Both the position numbers and the translations under genes were made by a program. 64,000 nucleotides of DNA from Pachyseris speciosa (taxonomy: Eukaryota; Cnidaria; Anthozoa; Scleractinia; Pachyseridae): assembly GCA_016490735.1 (NCBI GenBank), contig JAEMWC010000047.1, positions 1,789,001 to 1,853,000 of the forward strand, read 5' to 3'. How positions within the stretch are numbered: position 1 is the stretch's first letter; each line of letters starts with the position of its first letter. Of the stretch, positions 49,001-59,119 are shown piece after piece. A model generated the notes under the pieces. It had not been told where the DNA came from. It saw only the letters and a list, made by a program, of their open reading frames with translations, and searched no databases.

Positions 49001-52000
49001 CCCAAGGATTAGCAGCCATGGACAGCTGTTTCGGCCTTGTTAGGCCTCATCAGCATGGCATAGCTAATGCTCAGGCTTAAGTACCCATTTATCAATAAAA
49101 CACGCAATGAAAATGTAAATCACTGAAAGGAACACAAGAAGCCTTAAGATGGATTTCCACTGTCGCGTAATTTTACGTACTTACGGACGTAAACTTTGAC
49201 TGGCTTTACGTGCGTAAATAAAATAGAGGCGATGTGTGAAAGGTCGCGCGTAAACTTAAAAGTTAAGGTGGATTTCCACTGTCGCGTAATTTTTACTTGT
49301 GTACGGACGTAAACTTGAACTGGCTTTACGTGCGTAAATAAAATAGAGGCGATGTGTGAAAGGTCGCGCGTAAACTTAAAAGTTAAGGTGGATTTCCACT
49401 GTCGCGTAATTTTTACTTGTGTACGGACGTAAACTTGAACTGGCTTTACGTGCGTAAATAAAATAGAGACGATGTGTGAAAGGTCGCGTGTAAACGTAAA
49501 AGTTGAGCGAGGTTCAACTTTTACGTTTACGCGCGTCCTTTCACACATCGTCTCTATTTTATTTACGCACGTAAAGCCAGTTCAAGTTTACGTCCGTACA
49601 CAAGTAAAAATTACGCGACAGTGGAAATCCACCTTAACTTTTAAGTTTACGCGCGTCCTTTCACACATCGTCTCTATTTTATTTACGCACGTAAAGCCAG
49701 TTCAAGTTTACGTCTGTGCGCACGTTAAAATTACGCGATAGTGGAAATCCACCTTTAAACCTCGCTCAACTTTTACGTTTATGCGCGTCATTTCACACAT
49801 CGTCTCTATTTTATTTACGCACGTAAAGCCAGTTCAAGTTTACGTCTCTGCGCACGTTAAAATTACGCGATAGTGGAAATCCACCTTTAAACCTCGCTCA
49901 ACTTTTACGTTTATGCGCGTCATTTCACACATCGTCTCTATTTTATTTACGCACGTAAGCCAGTTAAAATTTACGTCCCTGCGCACATAAAAAATTACGC
50001 GACAATGGAAATCCACCTTTAGCGTTGTTTTTTCGAGTAAATACTGAAATGCGTTTTCAGTTTTGATGGTGTCTGGTTAGCTGTAAATGCTTTCAGAATT
50101 ATTGGATATGGCGTATGTGAATATAATCTTTAAAACATTAGTGGAGCTCAAGGGACGAAACCAAAACCAATGGCGACTTGCACGCGCGCATTTTCCCGCG
50201 CTTTGAGCCGGCTACATGTTATTTCTTCGTATTCTGATTGGCTCATTGCGCTGTTTGTGTCTGTTGTGATTGGCTGGAGAAATTGCTTTGGTTTTTTATG
50301 ACACTCAATTGAAAACTGTTCCATCTCCACATCACAGTTATTAGATCTTTCGCGAAACATACTCCCCAAAAAGCCGAATCGCAAAACAGAACTTTACATA
50401 ACTGATGAACTGCCATACTACAGGGGCACCCAGCGAACCAAATCAACCAAAAGATGTAGAAAGACATTTTTTTAAGTATCTTATGGGGTTTACCGAGTAA
50501 ATTCATTGTGTCTATAATACATGCAAGAAATGCAAAGAGTCGTTGATATACCTGTAATATTTCGATATAATTCTGTATCACCTTCAGTCTGAAGTGACAT
50601 ACAGGTAGCAGAAATTTAAATACTGTAAGATGGTACATTAGCATTAATATACACGTGAGAACGCAAAACAGAGAAAATGCTATCACGAGAATAGGCATAA
50701 TTCCCTATTGACTTTTAAACCAATGTTCAAAGATGGTAGGTGCTGCCGGAACGCTTGATATATCAAGCGTTCATCTGTTCTGATTCCTTAGCTGAAATTT
50801 TATTTGCCTGAAAATGTTTGGAAGCAAAATCTTCCTTTGAGAAAATGCTAGCTGAAATAAACTTTCCACGAACTTTTTAGGGTACTATTTTCTTTCCGAA
50901 AATGCTAGCTGATGTTTTTGACTGCCAAAAACAGCAAATTCGACTTAAGTTTGTCAAACCCCAGGGGCTCTGAGTGCACGGCTTTAATCGACGCCGAAAG
51001 CCTAAGGCGAACTACCCTCCACCGAACAGATATCTAATGAAACGTGTCGTTGGGTGCCTCTCATACTTTAGGTTTTCCTATATACTAGTGTTTGATCTCT
51101 TGAAAAATAATTTGTATCTAACCTAAAAGGTGCAACAAATAATACATTTTTGACCCCCTTTCTGCTGCCTTCATCAGAATAAAAAATAACGACGCCTATG
51201 AAGACAGTGGAACCCACTGTACGGACACCCCGCTTATAAGGGACACCCAATTAAAACGGACATCCGCTTATAAGGGACACCCGCCTAATACGGATACTCG
51301 GATATTACGGACAGTTGCTCAAAAGGCATATATTTTCTCAAAAATTAATCCGCTTAATACGGACATCGGTTTTAAAATACGCGGGACAACTGACACTTTG
51401 CTGTGTCCCGAGTGACAAACTCTCGTATGTCATCAACCCCCTGACACTGGTGATCTGCGCACTGTCTATTTTCAGTGTTTGATCCCTGTACTGTAGTCCT
51501 TTGCTTCCACATACATCTGCCGGTCCTCGGTTGGTAGACTTTGAAATAAAATGAGTGACTATACCAGTGTGACTTGGTGTTCGGAAGGTGATATGGAATG
51601 TGGCCGATAATTCGACTTTCTTTTAACAACTTTTAACACAGGGAACTGCGTTTTTATCCTCGGTATTTTTACACTGAGAAGGTAAAATTTAACCGCATGT
51701 AGGAGTCCACCAGTCCTTGTAAACATGAAATCCTCTTCTCCAGGGAGAAATTTTCAGATAATTTACCGCAGTTTCTTTAGTTTGAAGATGTTACAGTTAC
51801 AGTTACTGTTAAGAAATTAAAGAACGTTTTGTTGTCGTTGAAATGTCTGCGTTAGTTTTTGTATCGATAAAATATGAGTCCATGACGTTTTTTATCTCCT
51901 TCTCAGCCGTCATTTGTGTCCTCACGCAACGCTCCTCCCCATAAAACGGCTGCGCAGGAGACTAGTTTAATACGGACACCCGGATAATACGGACTCTTTG

Positions 52001-54730
52001 GCATGTCCCCTTGGTGTCCGTATTAACACTATAATTAAATTGCTCCTGTCTTTTATCCCACAGTTATTGATTGGAGACTTCAGTCTCAGCTTTGAACAGT
52101 CCAAGTCTCAGTTTGCAATCTGGGCAATTCTTGCTGCAGTAAGTCACGATAATATGTTGTCATTCAGGTTACAGAACAGTTGCATTTCTTTCGTTGCGCT
52201 GTAAACATTATCCCATACCACGCTGCTTATGGAGTCCAAAAGGTGGATATTCTCATATGAAAGTGACCAATCAGCAGAGAGTTTATGTACATGTACCCAG
52301 AAAGGCTTGAAATCGAGAGGCTTGGTGTGGGAGAGTTGACTGTGGGTGGTCGACCTTAAGATCCTAATCGCTTTTGCGCAAAGGAAGCTGGAAAGGACAT
52401 GCATATACAGGCCTGTTAGTCCATGCAAACCCCATAAACCTATAGCAAGACGCCTTAAAGATGAAGCAGCTCCTAGTCTCTCAATGTTGTATAAGCTGAA
52501 ACTAATTTCTCGTATTATTACACACGCATTTAGTCTTTCTTCTTTCCCTGGTTATCTTTTCGCAGCCTCTTATGATGTCAAATGATCTGCGAAACATAGC
52601 TCCATGGGCTAGAGAGATTTTATTGAACAAGTAAGAACAGTTGCTACCTTTGGCATATTACTGGCAGGAAATTATTTCGTGATCAAAGTTTCCACTCAAT
52701 GTCTCATACATCATCCATCCGTCAGACCGTCCATCCATCCTTTTATCTATCAGTTTTCATACAATCAGTAAGCGCTCATCGTCTCACCCGCCTGATTATT
52801 TTTCTTCAGAGAGGTAATAGACGTTAATCAAGATAAACTCGGAAAGATGGGGCGCAGAGTTTCCCAGGTAAGTCCTACAGTTAGAGCCTTAACAAAGGAA
52901 AGTGAAGGAAAATGCTGGGATCTGACAGTGGACCAGCAATGATTCCACCAACTTATAAACCATTCGTTCGCGTTAAATCACCTAGCTACCCAGCCGCCAA
53001 TCTAGCCATTCAGCTACTTATCCAATCACCTTTCTGCCTACCGGCCACCTGCCTACCTACCCACCAACCCACCTACCTACTCACCCACCCACCCACCCAC
53101 CTACCTACCTACTCACCTACCCACCCACCTACCCACCCACCTACCTACTCACCTACCCACTCACCTACCCACCCACCTACTCACCCACCTACCTACTCAC
53201 CTACCCACCCACCCACCTACCTACTCACCTACCCACCTACCTACTCACCTACCCACCCACCTACCTACTCACCTACCCACCCACCTACCTACTCACCCAC
53301 CCACCTACCCACCCACCTACCTACTCACCTACCCACCCACCTACCCACCCACCTAACCACTCACCTACCCACCCACCTACCTACTCACCTACCCACCCAC
53401 CTACCTACTCACCTACCCACCCACCTACCTACTCCCCACCTACCCACCCACCTACCTACTCACCTACCCACCCACCTACCCACCCACCTACCTACTCACC
53501 CACCTACTCACCCACCTACCCACCCACCTACCCACCCACCTACCTACTCACCTACCCACCCACCTACCCACCCACCTACCCACCCACCTACCTACTCACC
53601 TACCCACCCACCAACCTACCTACTCACCCACCCACCTACCCACCCACCTGCCTACCCACCTACTTACCTACCAACCTTTGTCGTACCGTGTTTCTTGTAG
53701 AGTTTCAGACGTTTCACTGAGGTGTGGAGTCGGCCATTGTTTGGTGGATCGGTTGCGGTAGTTTTGTTTAGTCGCAGGACGGATCAGCCTTACGTAATTG
53801 AAGCGTTTTTTGATGAGGTACTAGTAAACGGTAGCTGTGTTCTCCGCCCGCTCGGGGCAGCGGTCTCTCCAAGTACTTCATGTTGCCACATTTTGCCAAG
53901 TTTTGAACCTTTCGGCAGGCAGTTTTGAAGCGATTTGACGGCCATTTTGATTTTACATCAGTACGCAAGGAGAAAAACACATGTTATCCCTTTAACTGAA
54001 CACATGTTAGGTAAAATGTCTTCTGTTTGTGTGTATATCTATGTTTGTGTGTTTTTGTGTCCCGGACCTAAGCGTTTAAAATATCTTTTGTTTTCTTTTA
54101 ACTGACTGCCGGGTATTTTTAACTCTTATGTTATTTCAGGTAGCCAGCGCCGACCCCCATCATTTGATATAATGATGTTTTTTTTTTCTTTTCAAATTCT
54201 GGGGTGAAATAAAGTGTTCTTGTGGTTGTATTGGCACCGTAAAGAGATTCGAACGCTGAAGGTGATACAACTCAGTTACCAACACAGCGCCTCACTTTCT
54301 ATAACCGGAACGTAACTTCCCTAACTTAAAAACACAGAGAAGTCCTTGTAAGATCGTAGAGGTAACATTTTGAGTTAACTGTCTAAATAAAAATATTTTC
54401 TTGCAAAAATCACTATAAACCGCGATTTGAAGTCGCTTTCATGTTCAACCTAGGATTGGTATATCAGTATTTCATATTCGATAGCGTTAACGATTTTTGT
54501 CAATAGCTTTGTTCCTTTCTTGTGATTCATTGTGGGAGAGAAGAGCTGTGAACAAGCGCTCTAAGAGCCTTTCTTTTCCTCTGTAGGTTGGACTTTCTAC
54601 ATCGCTGGCAAAGGCACGTGACCTGTTTGAGCACAAAAACCTGGGTACGTTTAAGAGAAGCTTCAAGGCAAAAGTAAACCCCAGTGGGGTGGTCATGGTC
54701 AAATTGTCTCCTGTACAGGACGAATTGTGA
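43045..54730 (+). CDS. NAGA: alpha-N-acetylgalactosaminidase-type GH27 lysosomal glycosidase
   Basis: Fourteen exons: 43045-43180, 43725-43794, 44398-44479, 44957-45049, 45314-45350, 46452-46516, 47180-47347, 47910-47969, 48608-48709, 52064-52138, 52566-52630, 52810-52867, 53701-53817 and 54587-54730. All GT-AG and phase-consistent, they encode 423 residues (human NAGA 411). After a signal peptide (residues about 10-35) comes [20 protein letters not shown]. The active-site Asp pair is D96-D97 (CIDDCW), the nucleophile D174 (LKVDGC), the acid/base D235 ([11 protein letters not shown]). The pocket loop FSCSWPAY has Ser206 and Ala209; alpha-galactosidase A has Glu and Leu there and NAGA has Ser and Ala, so the predicted substrate is terminal alpha-GalNAc. 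The C-terminal beta domain keeps VNPSGVVMV. Residue 271 in NDPDQ is Gln where the human enzymes have Met. Most introns are filled with MITEs. Confidence 0.95.
45360..46131. mobile_element. pogo/Tigger-like non-autonomous element in NAGA intron 5
   Basis: TA-CAGTCAACCTCTATTAAGC is mirrored by GAAGAGAGGTTTGTCTG-TA. The TA flanks and the 'CAGT..AACCTC' end are typical of pogo/Tigger-like TIRs. No transposase. It contains a nested palindrome at 45883-46053. Confidence 0.6.
45883..46053. mobile_element. nested palindrome in the intron 5 element
   Basis: The left arm TGCCACTTTCACATCTCCCG and CCCCCCAAAATTTTGCATAA pair with right-arm complements ending GGGAGATGTGGAAGTGGC. The loop is short, around 45960-45975. 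Confidence 0.8.
46740..47130 (-). mobile_element. LINE 3' fragment in NAGA intron 6
   Basis: The minus strand reads [20 protein letters not shown] followed by FLLKTQ, the typical extreme C-terminus of animal non-LTR ORF2 proteins ('W..LP.sl+....f+..lK.fll'). An A+T-rich 3' tail with CAACAACAACAA follows. Confidence 0.5.
47379..47820. mobile_element. AGGGGCACCCAACGA element, copy 1 (NAGA intron 7)
   Basis: Termini AGGGGCACCCAACGA and TCATTGGGTGCTCCT. The interior shares long stretches (AATAAACTTTCCACGAACTT; ACTACCCTCCACC) with the copy at 50422-51061. The right end is only 90 bp before the exon 8 acceptor. A 142-codon ORF across it is not a gene. Confidence 0.8.
48204..48316. mobile_element. 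foldback CACGGCGGCCATGTTGGAGG (NAGA intron 8)
   Basis: CACGGCGGCCATGTTGGAGG TA at the left and its exact complement ending CATGGCGGCCGTG at the right, with a 70-bp A+T-rich spacer. Confidence 0.8.
48327..48373. repeat. 47-bp perfect hairpin flanked by ACGTTAAT direct repeats
   Basis: AGCCTGCGAGCAAGCTC...GAGCTTGCTCGCAGGCT. ACGTTAAT occurs just outside both ends (near 48317 and 48375), which looks like an 8-bp target duplication, as for hAT-type elements. Confidence 0.75.
49034..49122. repeat. dispersed repeat CTTGTTAGGCCTCATCAGCA, copy 2
   Basis: Same element as 42247-42335, here in NAGA intron 9 next to the seven-arm array. Confidence 0.7.
49144..50021. repeat. seven-arm MITE array: three direct arms facing four inverted arms
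   Basis: An about 120-bp unit (start TTAAGGTGGATTTCCACTGT, then CGCGTAATTTTTAC; end GCGCGTAAACTTAAAAG) occurs at 49144, 49263 and 49383 in direct orientation. It then appears four times as its complement, ending near 49637, 49758, 49890 and 50021. The centre of symmetry is about 49510. Each arm ends in TTAA/CCACCTTAA-like sequence, except the last (CACCTTTAG). ORFs in both halves are repeat by-products. Confidence 0.9.
50422..51061. mobile_element. AGGGGCACCCAGCGA element, copy 2 (NAGA intron 9)
   Basis: Same orientation and termini as the copy at 47379-47820 (TCGTTGGGTGCCTCT at the right end), with about 200 bp of extra left-central sequence. Confidence 0.8.
51203..52032. mobile_element. 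pogo/Tigger-like repeat rich in CGCTTATAAGGGACACCC
   Basis: Starts ACAGTGGAACCCACTGTACG, with several CCGCTTATAAGGGACACC and AATACGGACA units. The right side mirrors these (TAATACGGACACCCGGATAA; GGTGTCCGTATTA). Ends are approximate. Confidence 0.55.
53040..53690 (+). repeat. CCCA/CCTA tetranucleotide array in NAGA intron 12
   Basis: About 650 bp of ACCC, ACCT and ACTC tetramers, organised in higher-order 12-24 bp patterns (CACCTACCCACCCACCTACC). Because the unit is 4 bp it can stay open in frame and gives a 262-codon Thr-His-Pro-Pro-Tyr frame that is not a gene. The exon 13 acceptor follows at 53700. Confidence 0.95.
54215..54312 (-). mobile_element. possible tRNA-like SINE remnant in NAGA intron 13
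   Basis: The reverse complement has GAGGCGCTGTGTTGGTAACT followed by GCGTTCGAATCTCTTTACGG, with B-box-like GTTCGAATC. The A box is not clear. Confidence 0.35.
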
Positions 54731-54736
54731 AGCACG

Positions 54737-54742
54737 AATAAA
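54737..54742 (+). promoter_or_regulatory. AATAAA polyadenylation signal of the NAGA gene
   Basis: AATAAA lies 7 bases after the stop codon, so the 3' UTR would be very short. Confidence 0.6.
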
Positions 54743-56044
54743 TGAACTATGGCACAAGTATTTTTATTTCTTCAGGTCGAAATTAGGCTTCAATCAAAAC
54801 TAAGAACATTTTTGAGACAAAATTGTATAAGGACGCCGAGAGAAACGGTAAAATATCTAATAAGTAGTATATTCCTCAACGCAACCTACGAACTGTCAAT
54901 ATAGTCATATAATTTGCGTAACTACGGTTTTAGGTGACTTTCTGTAACGTCGCCTCAACTGTGGAATCCTCTGCCCGTTGTGGCGATTTAAACTGATGAG
55001 TTAATTAGTTTTAGGTTGGATTGTAATTTCAGAGTTCTAAGTTTTTTTCCTTTTTAAGCTGTATTTACAGCATTGTAATTTTAAACAGACAATTTGATAT
55101 TATTTAATGTAATCTACATTTACATTCAAAAAACCCGTTCGCGCAAGTGATCTGAGGAACCAAGGCAATTTTCTCCACTTTCTGTACAGTACTTTCGCGT
55201 GACATGAAAACGCATGTTTTGTGTCACTTTTTTCTGGCACTCTAAAATTTTGTAGTTTTAGAAGCCCAAAACTTTAATTGCAGTTATTTGAAGAAGAAAA
55301 CTTTTCTTTTCGCTGGGTGAGCTTGATATAGCAACAAGCCATGTTCGAAGGTGCAATTTTACCCGCTGAGGTTTGCAATTTTTTGTCCTGCTGAAATCGG
55401 TTAAATTTTGAAAAACAATAAAATATCCGTAAACTTTTGTATAGTTTGCGGTGGAATTCAACAAATTGTATATAATGATGATAATAATAATAAAAAAAAC
55501 CCTGAACATTACCCACACACTGAAAGTGATGTCTTGAGGATAGCAGAAGAGTGAACAGAGACTATTTTTTAGTAATTTTTGTTTATTATATATTATACTA
55601 GCTACAGAGTTGTTAGCCTTAGGGCCTCTTGGGTTACGTTCGACGCCCCAGGTTGGCTGGATAAGGATCGATATGGCATCCATACGTTTTCACTGTCATC
55701 ATAATAATAATAACTTTATTTCAGTGTCAATCTTCTAGCTAGCCTATAATAGGCTTACTAATCAGGGACACTATCCTACTTAAAACGCACAATAATCTTT
55801 AGAATTGGTATATCAAACTGTTCGTAAACATGTGTTCTTTTCAATCAGATAATTAACTATTTACGTGCTTGCTTCTTTTTCAGTACTTTCTCGCCGTTGG
55901 CGCAAATTAAAAATCTAATGAAATGTTTTTTTCCAGAAATAGTTCATCTTTACCTATGCCCTGGTAAATTAAAGTTTCGGAATTTGCAGGATCATGGCCG
56001 CTTGTCAAAATTCCAGCTGTGTTATTAGTTGTAATTTTTCTCGA
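54743..56044. other. no gene seen; one dispersed repeat end
   Basis: At about 55700-55790 ATAATAATAATAACTTTATT TCAGTGTCAA resembles a retroelement 3' end. ORFs of 80-140 codons on the minus strand (55258-55683) have no recognisable domain. Confidence 0.4.
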
Positions 56045-56644
56045 TACAGTGGAACATCGGTTTAACGAAGTGTCAAGGAACTAGGGAAAATGGTTCGTTA
56101 TATCGAGGGTTATATCGAGGTCCTTTTCCATACATTTTAAAAGGTCATCCTGAAGAGTATCGTTCGTTATATCGAGGACCGTGACTTCGTTATATACCCG
56201 GGGAGGAGGGGGGGGGGGGGGGGGGCTACTTGGGTCAATTTCTGCTGGCTATGTGGCGCTGGCCTCTCAGAATCCCTACCCCGTTATAGTCTATTCTGTG
56301 GCCGATTATAGACCCCAACTTAGTCACTTTTGGGCAAATGTAATTTTCGTGATCCCAACTTAGTCACTTTCTGTCTATGCATCTACCTTATAAAGCCTTT
56401 TAAGTAGGTCATCGTAAAACGAATTGACACATTTGTTAAAGTGAATGTAGGATACTTTACTTTTCACCTAAAGTACAAACATTCTGGTACATTTAACCCC
56501 AAATTCTAGTAACTCTACTCTGTCAATCCAGTCGTGAAAATGCGACCCCATCCAGCGGCACATCCCCATTAGCCTATTACTACGAAGTACCCCCCCCCCC
56601 CCGGGGATGTATAGAGTTTCGTTAAATCGCGAGGTTCCACTGTA
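56045..56644. mobile_element. 600-bp pogo/Tigger-like MITE with TA target sites
   Basis: TA-CAGTGGAACATCGGTTTA at the left and TAAATCGCGAGGTTCCACTG-TA at the right. The inner part repeats TCGTTATATCGAGG. No transposase. A second element (56192-56613) is nested inside. Confidence 0.8.
56192..56613. mobile_element. nested element with TATACCCGGGGA ends and G/C homopolymers
   Basis: TATACCCGGGGAGGAGGGGG at the left (about 18-G run) and a 14-C run with CCGGGGATGTATA at the right form its inverted ends. It sits inside the 56045-56644 element. Confidence 0.65.
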
Positions 56645-56822
56645 TGCCGTTAATATGGCCTTTGATCTGCGAAGCCGGCGTCGAAAGGGGAGTGAAAGAG
56701 GACTTTCGAGAGCGCGAATCAACCCCTTTCCTTCTCCAGCCACACCCAGGCTACTCGAATGTAAAGAAATGGAAATTATTCAGTGATGTGCAGCTCTCTA
56801 AGACAAACATCCTAGGAGATCC

Positions 56823-57000
56823 TAGACTGCGAGTAGTCTCTAATTTTGGCGATGGATTGTGTGGCGGGCGGAAGACACGCGCGCGCGCGAAGTTGCGAGG
56901 AGACGCGACGCTCGTGTCGCGCCTCCTCGCACCTAGCGCGCGCGCGTGTCTTTCGCTCGCCCCACAATCCATCGCCGAAATTAGAGACTACTCGCAGTGA
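56823..57000. mobile_element. GC-rich hairpin MITE, copy 2
   Basis: Same family as 1195-1326: CTAGACTGCGAGTAGTCTCT at the left and AATTAGAGACTACTCGCAGT at the right, with GGCGATGGATTGTG and its complement. The loop is expanded by a second GC-rich stem (GCGAGGAGACGCGACG / CGTGTCGCGCCTCCTCGC) and CG dinucleotide runs. Confidence 0.8.
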
Positions 57001-57118
57001 TCCTTGATATAGGGTTAACCTCTGGGTTTCCTTTTTGTTAATAACTATACAAGTTAGTTTGAAATAAAGTATTGTATATAACAATAAGTGTTGATTGACA
57101 ACACAAGGCATTTTGTGA

Positions 57119-57240
57119 GGGTTATTTACCCGGAACGAGGGAATATGTGATATATTCACCTGGTACCGCCTCGAGGGCTACGCCCTCGTGGCGGTGCCAA
57201 GTGAATATATCACACACCCCCGAGGGACAGGTAAATAACA
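57119..57240. mobile_element. foldback GTTATTTACC...GGTAAATAAC
   Basis: GGGTTATTTACCCGG pairs with the right end GGTAAATAACA, and TGTGATATATTCACCTGGTA pairs with CCAAGTGAATATATCACA. The central GAGGGCTACGCCCTC closes the stem. Confidence 0.85.
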
Positions 57241-57649
57241 TGCTTATTTGTCAGTTGGTGAGGTTTTCTAAAAGAAACAGAAGGCTAAATAACGAAAAAC
57301 TTAATTTCTACTTGGTCGTGTTTTATTTGAAAAATACCTTTAAAGGTAGATTGTAGGCGGTGAGGTTTCGACTGTAAACATGTTTCTCTTGATTTGCGGT
57401 TTTCGGTTATTTTTTACAACAATGCGTGGACAACGTGTTTTGTTATACTGGTACACAGTGGGATTGAATTTAGTTCTGTATTATTTACACAACAATATGT
57501 ATAACATAGACAAGTAAAAATTAGCGAAAGAAATGAACAACGTTTCGGTGACGTCATGGCACCATTTTCAAGTTCAAATGCATTAAAATAAACTGTCAGA
57601 AAATTATTGGCCGAAGATTAACGTACTAGTTAATTAAATATGCAATATC

Positions 57650-58625
57650 ACGCAAATAGTTTTGCTTGAATTGAGTCCGACAGCATTTCATGCACTAAAC
57701 AATCGAACTTATTCGTGCACTTCTTAAGGACGGAAAAATGTCTGTCAAGGTCTTTCGGGACAATACAGTGTTCGTTAATGAAGTGTTTGCCAATGGAAGA
57801 GGACTGTTTAGTGTGTTCGGCCGCACGTTGGTGCAAGTGCCTGAGAGTATAGCTTACATAACTTGCATCGCACAAGTCACATTGAAATTTATAAATTACA
57901 CGTTGTTGGTTAACAATAGGCGGTTTCTTCTCTCTCTCTCGCATCTTTTGTCTCTTCAGGCTGGATCTTAGGTGCTGACAAAAACCGGTGTAGAGTTGAT
58001 AAGGTGTTGTGGATATTTCAGCCGGGAGAAGTCAAACGGTCACATTCTTCAGAAAAATACAGTAAGACCAATGCGATGATAAGCGATATGCACGGTCAAG
58101 CATAGTTTTCAAAAGTCCTCGTTTATATCGCATGTCAACATGGCTCTGGTAATGGAGCAAAAGACCCGTGTTAGTAGGTTTTATGTAGACTTTGGTCTCA
58201 ATATGAGGAGCTCTGTTAACTAGTTGCATTCCAAGAAAGGGAAGCAGACCATTACTCTCTGTTTCCATGGTGAACTTCACTGAAGAGTGGCAATTGTTGA
58301 GAACTTGAAGAAAAGTAGCCGCTGATGTTATGTCAGGCATTATAGTTAATGTGTCATCAACGTATCTCTTGTAAAATGAAGGCATTTTTCCCTCAAGCAC
58401 CGGAGTTTCTTCGATGGATCCCATGAAAACGTTAGTGAGCAGGGGCCCGAGTGGTGAACCCATGGCGACTCCATCGGTCTGTTCATAAAGTTGCCCGTTA
58501 CACTGAAACAGTTGGTCTTTGGTGGATGCTCTGAGAAGTTCTACAAGGTCAATTCTGCTGAGGTTCAGGTGGTGTGTTTCGTTGAACCAGTTATTCAAAA
58601 ACGCTTTATCGGCGAGTATCTGTAT
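57650..58625 (-). mobile_element. Penelope-like retroelement fragment (RT + GIY-YIG), broken
   Basis: The minus strand from 58625 encodes ILADKAFLNNWFNETHHLNL, then the RT motif DGVAMGSPLGPLLTNVFMGS and the catalytic RYVDDTL. After frameshifts near 58050-57950 comes VNQQRVIYKFQCDLCDASYV, the start of a GIY-YIG endonuclease, ending near 57650. RT followed by a C-terminal GIY-YIG is diagnostic of Penelope-like elements. The N-terminal half is missing (cut off by the inverted SINE pair), a short internal stretch before the C-terminus is deleted, and frameshifts are present, so it is not functional. Confidence 0.85.
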
Positions 58626-58626
58626 T

Positions 58627-58746
58627 CAAATGAAGAATGATCCTCGCAGTTGTGAACGCAATTTATGCAATTGCGAAAAGAAGCCTGAAAAAAATTCAGG
58701 ACTTCAACGGGGTTTGAACCCGTGACCTCGCGATTACCGGTGCGAT

Positions 58747-58787
<41 letters not shown>

Positions 58788-58845
58788 AGGTCAATTGTGG
58801 GTTCATATGTTCCCGTGAAAGAAATGAGTGTGAATGATATATGAA
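58627..58845 (-). mobile_element. tRNA-derived SINE, minus copy of an inverted pair
   Basis: On the minus strand: GGCTTCATAGCTCAGTTGGT (A box), then CACGGGTTCAAACCCCGTTG (B box), then CTGAATTTTTTTCAGGCTTC and a tail CGCAATTGCATAAATTGCGT. The anticodon arm does not fold correctly for a real tRNA. Confidence 0.85.
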
Positions 58846-58904
58846 ATGAATCATATATGAACTGCGGAAATGAAATCAAATGAAGAATGATCCTCGCAGT
58901 TGTG

Positions 58905-59119
58905 AACGCAATTTATGCATTCACACTCATTTCTTTCACGGGAACATATGAACCCACAATTGACCTGCTCCCAACGTCAGTGGCTTCATAGCTCGGTTGG
59001 TTAGAGCATCGCACCGGTAATCGCGAGGTCACGGGTTCAAACCCCGTTGAAGTCCTGAATTTTTTTCAGGCTTCTTTTCGCAATTGCATAAATTGCGTTC
59101 ACAACTGCGAGGATCATTC
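58905..59119 (+). mobile_element. tRNA-derived SINE, plus copy of an inverted pair
   Basis: Almost identical to the preceding copy, on the opposite strand (A box TAGCTCGGTTGG, B box GGTTCAAACC, same tail). Together the two form a palindrome of about 490 bp with a 60-bp centre. Confidence 0.85.

Noticed and set aside
49144..50021. CRISPR-like appearance of regularly repeated units
   Set aside because: Units of 120 bp without unique spacers, in both orientations, in a eukaryotic intron: this is a MITE array.
52912..53700. A 262-codon Thr-His-Pro-Pro-Tyr open frame
   Set aside because: It is the translation of the CCCA/CCTA tetranucleotide array in NAGA intron 12. No splice or start context is specific to it.
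58980..59055. A genuine tRNA gene
   Set aside because: A and B boxes are good, but the anticodon arm mispairs and the T before the anticodon is missing. Two inverted copies share a SINE tail.
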